Part shown: positions 24,701 through 32,956 of the stretch, in pieces | How the letters are laid out: each line of letters begins with the position of its first letter | How positions within the stretch are numbered: the first letter of the stretch is position 1 | Assembly: GCF_945859825.1 (NCBI RefSeq) | Contig: NZ_CAMAPC010000016.1 | Coordinates: forward strand, 39,254-103,253 | Length of the DNA: 64,000 nt | Direction of reading: 5' to 3' | DNA from: Pseudoalteromonas holothuriae | GTDB lineage: Bacteria; Pseudomonadota; Gammaproteobacteria; Enterobacterales; Alteromonadaceae | Notes under the pieces: generated by a model | What the model was told of the DNA's origin: nothing | The model's database searches: none | Seen by the model: the letters and a program-made list of their open reading frames with translations, nothing else | Position numbers and translations under genes: made by a program

Positions 24701-25696
24701 ATGAAATCATTTAAGGTTATCGGTGCAAAAGCTATTACACAATGGTTAAATAATCATGGTGAAAAGTTGCTCGATAGTGTTGCTGATTGCTATTGCCAAT
24801 TTGCTTCAGGGAAAACGATTTGCCCTGATAGCTACTTTTTACGTTACCCAGAGCAACCTCAAAATCGTATCATCGCATTGCCTGCCTCAATTGAGTCAGC
24901 GCAAGCTCCTGTATCTGGCATTAAATGGATTGCGAGTTTTCCAGGTAACTTAACAGAAGGTCTTGACCGAGCTTCTGCTGTTGTTATTTTGAATGATCGT
25001 CAAACGGGTTATCCTATTGCTTGTTTAGAAGGTGCGCAAATCTCTTCATTTAGGACAGCTGCTTCAGCAGTACTTGGTGCTAAATATCTGCATACCACAC
25101 CGGGTAAGATTGAGCATTTGGCTATAGTAGGAAGTGGGCTTATATCACATACTATAGTGAGTTTGCTAGAGCAAACAGGTTGGCAGATAGACAAGATGAC
25201 AGTCATTGACCTAGACCTGAAAAGAGCGAACCAGTTCTGTGAAAAATTTCCACACATAAACGGCATTGGTAGTGATGATGTCTCAGTAATTGCACGCACT
25301 GATATGGTTATTTTTGCAACTTCAGCAATCAGTCCATATGTAAGCGATCAAGCATTATTTGCACATAACCCTACAGTCATTCATATGTCTTTACGAGATA
25401 TTGCGCCTGAGTTGATTATATTAGGGCAAAATTTTGCAGATGATGTCGAGCATGCGATTAAAGCAAATACTTCCTTGCAGCTTGCTGAGCAGCTTAGTGG
25501 AAACCGTGCGTTTATGGCTGGTAACATAGTCAATCTCATTAAGCAGGAAGTTAAACCTGATTTTAGTAAACCTAGAATATACTCACCATTTGGAATGGGA
25601 ATTCTTGATGTGATGCTTGGGTATCAAATTTACAATGACACCTCTGCGGAAGATTTACTTGAAGTTGATGATTTCTTCCCACAGCCTTACAGTTAG
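24701..25696 (+). CDS. sbnB: ACEGA dehydrogenase, SbnB-like (ornithine cyclodeaminase/mu-crystallin family)
   Basis: 331 aa. SbnB-type motifs: GIKWIASFPGNLTEGLDRAS near residue 71, DRQTGYPIACLEG near 100, RTAASAVLGAKYL, then a Rossmann motif AIVGSGLISHTIV near 142 and the family block HMSLRDIAPELI. SbnB uses NAD+ to split ACEGA into L-2,3-diaminopropionate, 2-oxoglutarate and NADH. It is the last gene of the cluster and is followed by a hairpin. The protein has the normal length for SbnB. Confidence 0.9.
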   Translation: MKSFKVIGAKAITQWLNNHGEKLLDSVADCYCQFASGKTICPDSYFLRYPEQPQNRIIALPASIESAQAPVSGIKWIASFPGNLTEGLDRASAVVILNDRQTGYPIACLEGAQISSFRTAASAVLGAKYLHTTPGKIEHLAIVGSGLISHTIVSLLEQTGWQIDKMTVIDLDLKRANQFCEKFPHINGIGSDDVSVIARTDMVIFATSAISPYVSDQALFAHNPTVIHMSLRDIAPELIILGQNFADDVEHAIKANTSLQLAEQLSGNRAFMAGNIVNLIKQEVKPDFSKPRIYSPFGMGILDVMLGYQIYNDTSAEDLLEVDDFFPQPYS

Positions 25697-25713
25697 AACT
25701 AGTTTATCAGTTG

Positions 25714-25745
25714 AATATGCCAGCCAAAAAATGTGCTGGCATATT
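25714..25745. terminator. Hairpin at the end of the diaminopropionate cluster
   Basis: Perfect 11-bp stem AATATGCCAGC / GCTGGCATATT with a 10-base A-rich loop, starting 17 bases after the sbnB-like stop. A strong T run is missing, but the A-rich loop and the convergent doxX gene suggest a bidirectional terminator. Confidence 0.7.
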
Positions 25746-25821
25746 GTTATGAAGAATTGTTTTATCTTCATTAAGCTAGGCATATACTCTATTGGGTAAC
25801 CTCGCTTATCTAGAGTTGAAG

Positions 25822-26253
25822 CTATTTAGGTATGTTTTTATTATTGCTAAGTACCTGATCTATACTCCACTGGCCAGCACCATGCGCTGCGAGCATTAAA
25901 AATCCCCCTGCAATCGCAATGTTCTTAAAGAACATAATAAACTGTATTTGGTCTGCTAAGTTAGCATGAAACAGCACTGCACTTACAATGCTAAAACCTG
26001 CAAAGGCCAGTGCGGTTACTCGACTTAACAAACCACTCAAAATCAATAAGCCACCGACTAACTCAAAGGCGATTACTAATGGGAGTAATTCAGAAGGTAA
26101 ACCAGCCGAAGCCATATACTGAGCATTACCCTCAAAATATTGAACTTTATTTAAACCGGCTAGAATAAAAATTGCAGACAAACCAAAACGTGCCAAAAGT
26201 ACAGATGTATTTGCCAAGATAGTGTTGTTGGAAAATGGATTAAATATGTTCAT
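25822..26253 (-). CDS. DoxX-family membrane protein
   Basis: 143 aa with four hydrophobic helices. Family motifs LLARFGLSAIFILAGLNKV near the N-terminus, LVIAFELVGGLLIL and GFSIVSAVLFH. DoxX/YphA-type proteins are small inner-membrane proteins associated with redox or thiol stress; their activity is not well defined. The gene is divergent from the AraC-type regulator, with an 11-bp inverted repeat between them that could be the regulator's site. Confidence 0.88.
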   Translation of the reverse strand: MNIFNPFSNNTILANTSVLLARFGLSAIFILAGLNKVQYFEGNAQYMASAGLPSELLPLVIAFELVGGLLILSGLLSRVTALAFAGFSIVSAVLFHANLADQIQFIMFFKNIAIAGGFLMLAAHGAGQWSIDQVLSNNKNIPK

Positions 26254-26355
26254 GATAATTCCTCAAAAAGTGTAAATTGTTTAAGTCAGCAATGATTGAC
26301 TGATACACAGAGTTTAAATTCTTTTTTATGAATTAAAATTATTATATTTAGAGAT

Positions 26356-26380
26356 AATCATTCTTTTATAAAGAATGATT
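26356..26380. promoter_or_regulatory. Near-perfect palindrome in the doxX/araC-type divergent promoter region
   Basis: AATCATTCTTT-tat-AAAGAATGATT, an 11-bp perfect inverted repeat with a 3-base centre, lies about 100 bp from both divergent start codons. It is a candidate operator. Part of it (GATAATCATT) looks like a Fur half site, but the full symmetric element does not match the Fur box. Confidence 0.5.
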
Positions 26381-26466
26381 GCAGGCAATAAACAGCAACT
26401 TCAATCAAGACAAAGCGCATTGTTAAATTCATACTAAACAATTTAAACAACTGAGGCTTAAAGACA

Positions 26467-27339
26467 ATGAGTAATGAGGACGCGTTAGAAAAGCGGATAA
26501 AAAGGGTATGTGACTATATTAATCACAACTTGGATCTGCAGCTAGATTTAACTCTCCTAAGTGAAGTGGCAGCACTATCTCGATACCATTTTCACCGGGT
26601 ATTTTTAGCGTATACCGGTGTGAGTGTAGTTAAATTTTTGCAGTTAGCGCGTTTTAAGCGGGCGTCTTTTCAACTTGCATTTGAGCTTGATACTAAAATT
26701 ACCGATATTGCTTTAGGTGCCCAGTTTGACAGCAGTGAAGCTTTCGCACGCGCATTTAAGCGCACCTTTAAACAAACGCCTAGTCAGTTTAGACAAACAC
26801 CAAATTGGCCCAATTGGTATCGTGTATTTGAGTTTACTTTGCCAGCAGTAGAAGAAGACAGCGTAAAGGTGTTGACGGTAGCATTTGAACAAACACCCAT
26901 CGCCTATTTAATGCATCAAGGAGACCCACAAAGAGTGTACGAAAGTGCCGCGAAGTTTGTTGCTTGGCGAAGACAAAGCCGACGTTCTGCTATTGCCAAC
27001 AGCCGAACTTTTGGTATTCCAAACGGCGATCCTAATATTATGGAAGAGCAAGCGTTTAAGTTTAAAATATGCGGTTCGCTTCACCATGGCAGTACAAACA
27101 TTACTGAAAACGAATTTGGCGTAAAGGAAGGTATTATTCCCGCTATGCGCTGTGCAAAAGCCACGCACTTTGGCAGTCATGACACTTTAGAAACAACAAT
27201 TTACGCGCTATATCAACACTGGCTGCCAAAAAGTGGCGAGCAACTAGGTAGTCATCCATGCTTTTTTGAGTATTTAAACCTCATTCACGAAGTTGACGAA
27301 TGCGACTTACGAACTGATGTATATTTGCCTTTAGCATAG
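26467..27339 (+). CDS. AraC-family regulator with GyrI-like effector-binding domain
   Basis: 290 aa. Residues about 8-110 hold two helix-turn-helix motifs (LDLTLLSEVAALSRYHFHRVF and ITDIALGAQFDSSEAFARAF) with the C-terminal block FKQTPSQFR. The rest is a GyrI-like/Rob C-terminal domain (VKVLTVAFEQTPIAYLMHQG ... YLPLA), which binds small molecules. Such regulators commonly respond to drugs or xenobiotics. It probably controls the divergent doxX gene. Confidence 0.9.
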   Translation: MSNEDALEKRIKRVCDYINHNLDLQLDLTLLSEVAALSRYHFHRVFLAYTGVSVVKFLQLARFKRASFQLAFELDTKITDIALGAQFDSSEAFARAFKRTFKQTPSQFRQTPNWPNWYRVFEFTLPAVEEDSVKVLTVAFEQTPIAYLMHQGDPQRVYESAAKFVAWRRQSRRSAIANSRTFGIPNGDPNIMEEQAFKFKICGSLHHGSTNITENEFGVKEGIIPAMRCAKATHFGSHDTLETTIYALYQHWLPKSGEQLGSHPCFFEYLNLIHEVDECDLRTDVYLPLA

Positions 27340-27395
27340 CTAAAAAGTTAGGTCGCAAACTCATACAAGAGCAACTATAACTTATTTATACATAA

Positions 27396-28364
27396 ATGAT
27401 GAGTTACGTGATTATGCTCCAGCGCAAAAAGTTACTTTATTGTATAACAGCGATGCTGCTGAGTTTACCTCAAGCGCTCCATGCACAAACAGTTCGCATT
27501 ATACTGAATGACTGGGCCAGCCAACATGTGATCTCACATATTTATAGCCAGTTATTAAGTAAAGTGAATATTGACTCAAAATTTGTACCCTTACCTACAG
27601 ATGGACAATGGTACTACTTAAAATACAACTATGTAGATGTTCAAGTTGAAGTATGGCAAGGCACTATGGAAGATAAATTAGCGCAATTAATCGCTTCTAA
27701 CGACCTGCAAGAGGCGGGCAGCTATCCCATAGAAACCAGAGAGGATTGGTGGTACCCAAGCTATGTGGAGCTTTTATGCCCTAAGCTGCCTGATTGGCAA
27801 GCATTAAATGACTGTGCACATCTATTTAGTAAAGGAGATGACCCTAGAGGTGTTTATTATACGGGCCCTTGGGAGAAAAACGACCATGCGAGAGTAAGGG
27901 CATTGGGGCTTAACTATCGTATTGAAAGCTTACCTGATGATGCCGCTTTGGTAACCATACTTAAACAGGCATACAAGTTAAATCAACCTGTTTTATTATT
28001 TAATTGGACCCCAAACTGGGTGGATGTGCAGTACCAAGGGCAATTTGTAGATTTTCCTGCTTATGCACCCGAGTGCGAGACTAAGCCAGAGTGGGGAATG
28101 AATAAGCAGTTTTTACATGATTGTGGTAACCCCGCTACTGGTTGGATTAAAAAAGTAGCTGCCAAGGAGTTTCCAAAAGCACTTCCATGTGCTTTTTCAA
28201 TTTTAGAAAATATGACTTTTAATAGCTCAGATTTAGCACAGTTTGCATTACAAGTTAATCAGCAATCACAAAGCAGTGAGCAAGTAAGTATTGATTGGTT
28301 GCAACACAACCCTACACGCTGGCAGCATTGGTTAACTTCCCCCAGCTGTGATAATCGCAGGTAA
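27396..28364 (+). CDS. Periplasmic substrate-binding protein, glycine betaine/choline (OpuAC) family
   Basis: 322 aa; a later ATG at 27414 would give a neater signal peptide (MLQRKKLLYCITAMLLSLP, cleaved after ALHA). The OpuAC-type fold is shown by VRIILNDWASQHVISHIY, DVQVEVWQGTMEDKLAQLI and the aromatic residues WWYPSYVE, FNWTPNWV and TGPWEKND. These aromatics form the quaternary-amine cage in the family. No permease or ATPase gene is adjacent, so it is an orphan binding protein. The substrate could be betaine, choline or a similar compound. Confidence 0.82.
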   Translation: MMSYVIMLQRKKLLYCITAMLLSLPQALHAQTVRIILNDWASQHVISHIYSQLLSKVNIDSKFVPLPTDGQWYYLKYNYVDVQVEVWQGTMEDKLAQLIASNDLQEAGSYPIETREDWWYPSYVELLCPKLPDWQALNDCAHLFSKGDDPRGVYYTGPWEKNDHARVRALGLNYRIESLPDDAALVTILKQAYKLNQPVLLFNWTPNWVDVQYQGQFVDFPAYAPECETKPEWGMNKQFLHDCGNPATGWIKKVAAKEFPKALPCAFSILENMTFNSSDLAQFALQVNQQSQSSEQVSIDWLQHNPTRWQHWLTSPSCDNRR

Positions 28365-28372
28365 TAGAAAAA

Positions 28373-28401
28373 CTAGAGTGTAAACCCCGTTTACACTCTA
28401 G
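28373..28401 (+). terminator. Strong hairpin after the OpuAC-like gene
   Basis: CTAGAGTGTAAAC-CCC-GTTTACACTCTAG, a perfect 13-bp stem with a 3-base loop, begins 8 bases after the stop codon. No T run follows. Its core GTGTAAAC-CCC-GTTTACAC belongs to a small dyad family seen at four places in the window. Confidence 0.75.
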
Positions 28402-28471
28402 CTGATATGAGTGTCTAAAGATTTAAAATAAAGCAAATCAAATATGGTGCATTGTGCAAGCACACGCATTG

Positions 28472-29100
28472 TCATCCTGGCGCAGGTTAGGACCTTGTAA
28501 GTTACTCACATTGTCATCCTGACGAAGGTCAGGAGCTTGTTTGGTTATTGCAGGATATAAAAAATAGGCTCTGAAACAAGTTCAGGATGACAAACTCGTG
28601 ACATAAATCCACCATCGCAGAGTGACCAAAGCCGACTACTCACACACATTGTCATCCTGACGAAGGTCAGGATCTTATGGGCGATTACAGAATATAAAAA
28701 ATAGGCCCTGAAACAAGTTCAGGGTGACATAAACCCACTATCGTAGAGTGACTAAAGCCGACTACTCACACGCATCGTCATCCTGACGAAGGTCAGGAGC
28801 TTGTTTGGTTATTGCAGAATATAAAGAATGGGCCCAGAAACAAGTTCAGGGTGACATAAATCCACCATCGTAGAGTGACTAAAGCCGACGACTCACACGC
28901 ATTGTCATCCTGACGAAGGTCAGGAGCTTATGGCGATTACAGAATATAAAATATAGGCCCTGAAACAAGTTCAGGGTGACATAAATCCACCATCGTAGAG
29001 TGACCAAAGCCGACTACTCGCACGCATTGTCATCCTGACGAAGGTCAGGATCTTATGGCGATTGCAGAATATATGCCCTGAAACAAGTTCAGGGTGACAT
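28472..29100. repeat. Tandem array of REP-like palindromic units, about 126 bp each
   Basis: Five good copies start with TCATCCTGACGAAGGTCAGG at 28514, 28652, 28778, 28905 and 29030 (periods 138, 126, 127 and 125 bp), after a degenerate first copy near 28473. Every unit has two dyads: TCCTGAC-gaag-GTCAGGA and CCCTGAA-acaag-TTCAGGG. These are joined by a conserved spacer containing GATTACAGAATATAAAA and followed by ACATAAATCCACCATCGTAG. The same two dyads recur in the CRISPR trailer at 44981-45865. This is a BIME/REP-type intergenic repeat family; no tyrosine transposase (RAYT) gene is in the window. Confidence 0.9.
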
Positions 29101-29107
29101 AAATCCA

Positions 29108-30049
29108 TTAGTCACTTAAAGGCACATTTTGCAAGCGGTAGAGCAGTTGACTAACAGGAATTTGATAATCAAACGTTTTGTTCAAATCGCCTTTTTTTAA
29201 AGATGATACCGAGGTAACCGCTAAGGCGTAAGCTTGCGCATTATCAAACTCTCCGTATAGAGCTGCTATAGTGGTTGTGTGAGTTGAGATTAAATTAAGT
29301 GCGGCTAATGTCGCTGAAATATCAGGTGAATACAGATAGGCTTGCAAAAGCTGTGCGTTATCTAAACTCAATTGACATACCTGCCAGCTGATACTATCTC
29401 GTTCATACTGCAAAGCCCAAATACCATTGCTATCGTGTAGCATTTGTTGCGGGGCAGTGCAGGGCGCAGGGAGGGCTTGCAAAGTACTGTGTTGCCATCC
29501 ACCCGCTAGGCTATTACACAAATATTGACCACTGTTTAGTTTTATAACTTCTGTGCTTAAACCGTGTTGGCAAGCATTTTGATTATTTAGCCAAGAAGGT
29601 GATGCATTATTATCAAACCTAACAAACCCCAGTGTTGACTCAGGGTTGTTATCGGTAATACCAATAAAATAGTAGCCATTTAGTTGCCAATGGTTGTAAC
29701 TCAGGGTGAGATTTTTAGATGGTATTAAAGGCAAAGTGGCGTGCGTTTTTTTACCATTTAACGCACAAACTAAGGTTAAGTCTTCAGTGTGCAAATCACA
29801 ATGTTCTGTTACCCAATTGTAGTTTAGTGGTGTTGCTGCATTTGCATAGCTAGGTTTTTTTGCTGTGCTAGTTAAACCTTTTACTTGGCGTAACTGGCTA
29901 TTGGGTGACTGCAACGCCGCACAGTCAGCTTGCTCTTGCGATGGCACAAGCGCCACTTTTTCGTTAAGCCAAGCCAATTCACAAGCATTAACACAGGCGA
30001 AGACTAGGCCACACAATAGTGGCCCATATTTGTAAGCTTTATTGATCAT
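29108..30049 (-). CDS. Secreted hypothetical protein, 313 aa
   Basis: No family recognised. The N-terminus has a signal peptide (about residues 1-22, cleavage near VNACE). Ten or so Cys residues scattered through the protein suggest disulfides in the periplasm or outside. Trp/Tyr-rich beta-type segments (YNHWQLNGYYFIGITDN, GGWQHSTLQALP) dominate. Its start overlaps the stop of the LAS-type peptidase gene by four bases, so the two proteins probably act together; a partner, inhibitor or substrate role is possible. Confidence 0.65.
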   Translation of the reverse strand: MINKAYKYGPLLCGLVFACVNACELAWLNEKVALVPSQEQADCAALQSPNSQLRQVKGLTSTAKKPSYANAATPLNYNWVTEHCDLHTEDLTLVCALNGKKTHATLPLIPSKNLTLSYNHWQLNGYYFIGITDNNPESTLGFVRFDNNASPSWLNNQNACQHGLSTEVIKLNSGQYLCNSLAGGWQHSTLQALPAPCTAPQQMLHDSNGIWALQYERDSISWQVCQLSLDNAQLLQAYLYSPDISATLAALNLISTHTTTIAALYGEFDNAQAYALAVTSVSSLKKGDLNKTFDYQIPVSQLLYRLQNVPLSD

Positions 30050-31203
30050 TTAGGTGCTACAAAGTTTAAATTAAAGTCGGTGGTTTGCAGTGTTTTTACT
30101 TGAGGAATAAAGTGGCTGACCTCATACGAATTACTGTAATCGATTAAAGGTAACCCTTCATCATCTAATACGGTTTCATCTGTGCTTAACCAAGGCTCTA
30201 AAGGCTCTGTTAAAAAACTCACATGTAGATGGTTTTTGTGGTTGGCTTTAACGTCAGTAACGCCTTTTAAGTTATCGGCAAAAATAATTTTAGTAGCACC
30301 CATTTGTACCAAGGCGTTAACAATCGCTTGAGTTGCACCACGGTGATAATGCGCATCTCCCACACTGACCGGACCAGATTTAGTACCTATTGGCCGAATA
30401 TCTAATGTACCACCAAATTTGTGTGTAAAATGTGGTGGATTAATGCCTCCCCAGCGCATAGTAGCCCCAGTTATCGTTAAATAATTTGGCATACCAGCGG
30501 GCTTTGATGATACGTTTTTCCATGCAGTGCCTAGATTTTGCATTGCAGTAAGTACAGCTGGGTTTATATGTCGACCTACTAACCCTGCGGTAGTTAAACC
30601 TTGGCTGGCTCTATCTGGAATGTTTACCAAGCCCGATACTGCACACTTTACCGTAACTTTTAACTGTTGGCCTGCAGCGTTTGCCGTTAATAAGTCAGCG
30701 CCGGGTTGGTTGCTGTTACCACAAGAGTGAAAGTTATTTATGGTCACTTTTACTTGGCCTTGGCTGTCAGTTACAGCACTGCTTGGAGAAAACGGTGCTT
30801 TAAGGCGAAAAATACCTTGGTCAATGCGCAATTTTACTTTGCTTTGCGAGCTACGTGGAAAACGTGCAGCCATGGCATTTTTGTGGCGCCAGCTAGGAGC
30901 CGTTAACCAAGATGGCTGAGCGGTTATATTTACATTAACGCCGGTGGCAGGTTTACCATTGCTGTAGCGTAAAGTTAGGGTCCAAGTCGCAGTATTACCA
31001 TTTTTTGGGTATAGAGTTACTTCACTGGTATTACTGAACGATTGATAACCAAAGTAGCCACTACCATTGGGTTCGATAATAAGTCCGTTATAATCAAATT
31101 CAGAGGTCATTGTAAGTGGTGAATGTTTAGCTGGCATCGCATGTAATGCCAAGCTTATAGAGCTAAATAAAAGTGCACACAGCACCGATAGTAGGTATTT
31201 CAT
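30046..31203 (-). CDS. Exported LAS-superfamily (M15/M74-like) metallopeptidase
   Basis: 385 aa with signal peptide (cleavage near LHAMPA). An N-terminal Ig-like domain (about 30-185) contains TLTLRYSNGKPATGVNVN. The C-terminal domain has the LAS zinc motifs HKFGGTLDIRP (H-x6-D, near residue 263) and NHKNHLHVSF (HxH near 328). LAS enzymes cleave peptidoglycan cross-links or D-Ala peptides. An Ig-like domain in front is unusual and may bind the wall or a partner. The downstream overlapping gene encodes a secreted protein of unknown type. Confidence 0.78.
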   Translation of the reverse strand: MKYLLSVLCALLFSSISLALHAMPAKHSPLTMTSEFDYNGLIIEPNGSGYFGYQSFSNTSEVTLYPKNGNTATWTLTLRYSNGKPATGVNVNITAQPSWLTAPSWRHKNAMAARFPRSSQSKVKLRIDQGIFRLKAPFSPSSAVTDSQGQVKVTINNFHSCGNSNQPGADLLTANAAGQQLKVTVKCAVSGLVNIPDRASQGLTTAGLVGRHINPAVLTAMQNLGTAWKNVSSKPAGMPNYLTITGATMRWGGINPPHFTHKFGGTLDIRPIGTKSGPVSVGDAHYHRGATQAIVNALVQMGATKIIFADNLKGVTDVKANHKNHLHVSFLTEPLEPWLSTDETVLDDEGLPLIDYSNSYEVSHFIPQVKTLQTTDFNLNFVAPK

Positions 31204-31672
31204 AAGTCTTTCCTTGTTTAGTGAGTTCCTAATAAAACCACCATCACTTTAGTGTAAATTTACAATAAATAAACAAATTAGAAGGTGAAATTAATTAAAG
31301 CTTGATGTTAGCAAAAGTATTAATCAAACAGGGATATTGACCGTCTAGTCAAATTGCACTCCGCACAACCTAGTGTATATAAAACAACCACGGTCAGATT
31401 TTTTTGGTATTCAATACACTCTCTATTCTTAGCTATAACGGTAAAATAAAGCAAAAAGTAGTGCCTAGTTTCTATGAATTAAGTTCAACATGTTGTTTCG
31501 CACTAATTAAAGTGTAAAGGGGGTTAACGTTAAGTTGTATTCCCCAAATATACTGTGCATATCAAAGGTTTCACTTTAGTAGTGCGGGTGGCTTAAAGTA
31601 ACTAAAAAACTATCTGTATTTAAAAGCCAATAAATGCGCGGTGAGTGGATAGCGTTCGTGCAATACCATTAA

Positions 31673-31700
31673 ACTTACTTACTTACTTACTTACTTACTT
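31673..31700. repeat. Simple sequence repeat (ACTT)x7
   Basis: Seven perfect tandem ACTT units. Such runs can change length by slippage. It lies about 280 bp upstream of cas1 and outside any gene. Confidence 0.95.
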
Positions 31701-31836
31701 AAGTGAGTTATTGTTAGGCAATCAAACCTTGTAGATAGCACCGCTCTTGCACCCCGCAACCGCAAAAGCAATTACACTAATATAAGTTCGGCAGAGTTTT
31801 GCTATAAATTAAGAAATGTTTAACGCCAAGGGCTAG

Positions 31837-31850
31837 TAAGTGATCACTTA
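31837..31850. promoter_or_regulatory. Perfect palindrome TAAGTGATCACTTA upstream of cas1
   Basis: 14-bp perfect dyad about 130 bp before the cas1 start, in otherwise unstructured AT-rich DNA. It is a candidate binding site for a dimeric regulator of the cas operon. Confidence 0.45.
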
Positions 31851-31978
31851 AATTTACTCTGACTTGTTTGTTCTATCTCAATAAATGTTGAGGAGCTAAT
31901 CTCGAATTGTTGTATTTCAATCGATAAGTCTTTACTGTAAAAGTTAACACTTTGTAATTTTTAGGTACAGTGGCTTAC

Positions 31979-32956
31979 ATGGAAGATTTTAGCCCGTCAG
32001 ATTTAAAAACTATTTTACACTCTAAACGTGCAAACATGTATTACTTAGAATATTGCCGCGTAATGCAAAAAGACGGTCGAGTGCTCTACCTCACAGAAGC
32101 TAAGCACGAGAATCAATATTTTAATATTCCGATAGCCAATACTACGGTATTGCTGCTTGGTAATGGCACGTCAATCACGCAAGCAGCCATGCGTATGTTG
32201 GCTCAAGCTGGTGTGTTAGTAGGGTTTTGTGGTGGAGGGAGTACGCCTTTACATATGTCGTGTGAAGTTGAATGGTTTACACCACAAAGTGAATATCGAC
32301 CAACAGAGTATTTGCATGGTTGGTTAAAGTTTTGGTTTGATGATGAGCAGCGCTTAGCAGCTGCAAAAACATTTCAACAGGCGCGTATTCAGTTTTTAGA
32401 AAAAGTGTGGAACAAAGACCGAGAACTTAAACTCGAAGGGTTTGATTTTAATAATGATGCAATACAAACCGCACTGAGCACTTTTAATAAGCGTACTGGC
32501 GATGCCAAAAAGCAATCAGATTTGTTACTGACAGAAGCACAATTGACCAAGGTGTTGTATAGATTCGCGGCTAATAATACTGATATAAAAGACTTTACCC
32601 GCCAGCACCAAAGTACCGACAAAGCCAATGACTTTTTAAACCATGGTAATTATTTAGCTTATGGTTTGGCGGCAAGTTGTTTGTGGGTGCTAGGCATTCC
32701 TCATGGCTTTGCAGTACTACATGGAAAAACCCGAAGAGGGGCTTTGGTATTCGACGTAGCCGACTTAGTCAAAGATGCGTTAGTTTTACCTTGGGCATTT
32801 ATATGCGCCAAAGAAAACGCCACAGAGCAAGAGTTTAGACAACAAGTACTGCGAGCATTTACTGATCATAAAGCGCTCGACTTTATGTTTGAAACAGTAA
32901 AACAAGTTGCGTTGCAACATTACACCGCCGAGGCTATCGAGGCACAAAACTTATGA
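31979..32956 (+). CDS. cas1: Type I-F CRISPR-associated integrase Cas1
   Basis: 325 aa from ATG 31979; GTG 31970 is also possible, but the family starts at the MEDFSPSDLKTILHSKRAN block. The active site is intact: E186 (LLLTEAQ), H248 (AVLHGKTRRG), D259 and D262 (VFDVADL). With Cas2-3 it captures spacers and inserts them at the leader end. Conserved I-F blocks IPIANTT, GTSITQAAMR and TPQSEYRPTEYL are present. Its stop overlaps the cas2-3 start (ATGA). Confidence 0.97.
   Translation: MEDFSPSDLKTILHSKRANMYYLEYCRVMQKDGRVLYLTEAKHENQYFNIPIANTTVLLLGNGTSITQAAMRMLAQAGVLVGFCGGGSTPLHMSCEVEWFTPQSEYRPTEYLHGWLKFWFDDEQRLAAAKTFQQARIQFLEKVWNKDRELKLEGFDFNNDAIQTALSTFNKRTGDAKKQSDLLLTEAQLTKVLYRFAANNTDIKDFTRQHQSTDKANDFLNHGNYLAYGLAASCLWVLGIPHGFAVLHGKTRRGALVFDVADLVKDALVLPWAFICAKENATEQEFRQQVLRAFTDHKALDFMFETVKQVALQHYTAEAIEAQNL

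Larger units (their letters stand above)
31204..31978. other. Intergenic region upstream of the cas operon
   Basis: 775 bp without a supported gene. It contains a degenerate GTGTAAA-GGGGG-TTAAC dyad at 31512-31528, a tetranucleotide run (ACTT)x7 at 31673-31700 and a perfect 14-bp palindrome at 31837-31850. The cas promoter should lie in the last 150 bp, which are AT-rich. Confidence 0.6.

Noticed and set aside
21824..25696. Staphyloferrin B-like siderophore operon
   Set aside because: SbnA, SbnB and SbnI-like proteins are present, but there is no NIS synthetase, decarboxylase or siderophore receptor in the window.
27524..27537. ATGTGA-TC-TCACAT palindrome
   Set aside because: Inside the OpuAC-like coding region with wrong spacing for CRP; probably chance.
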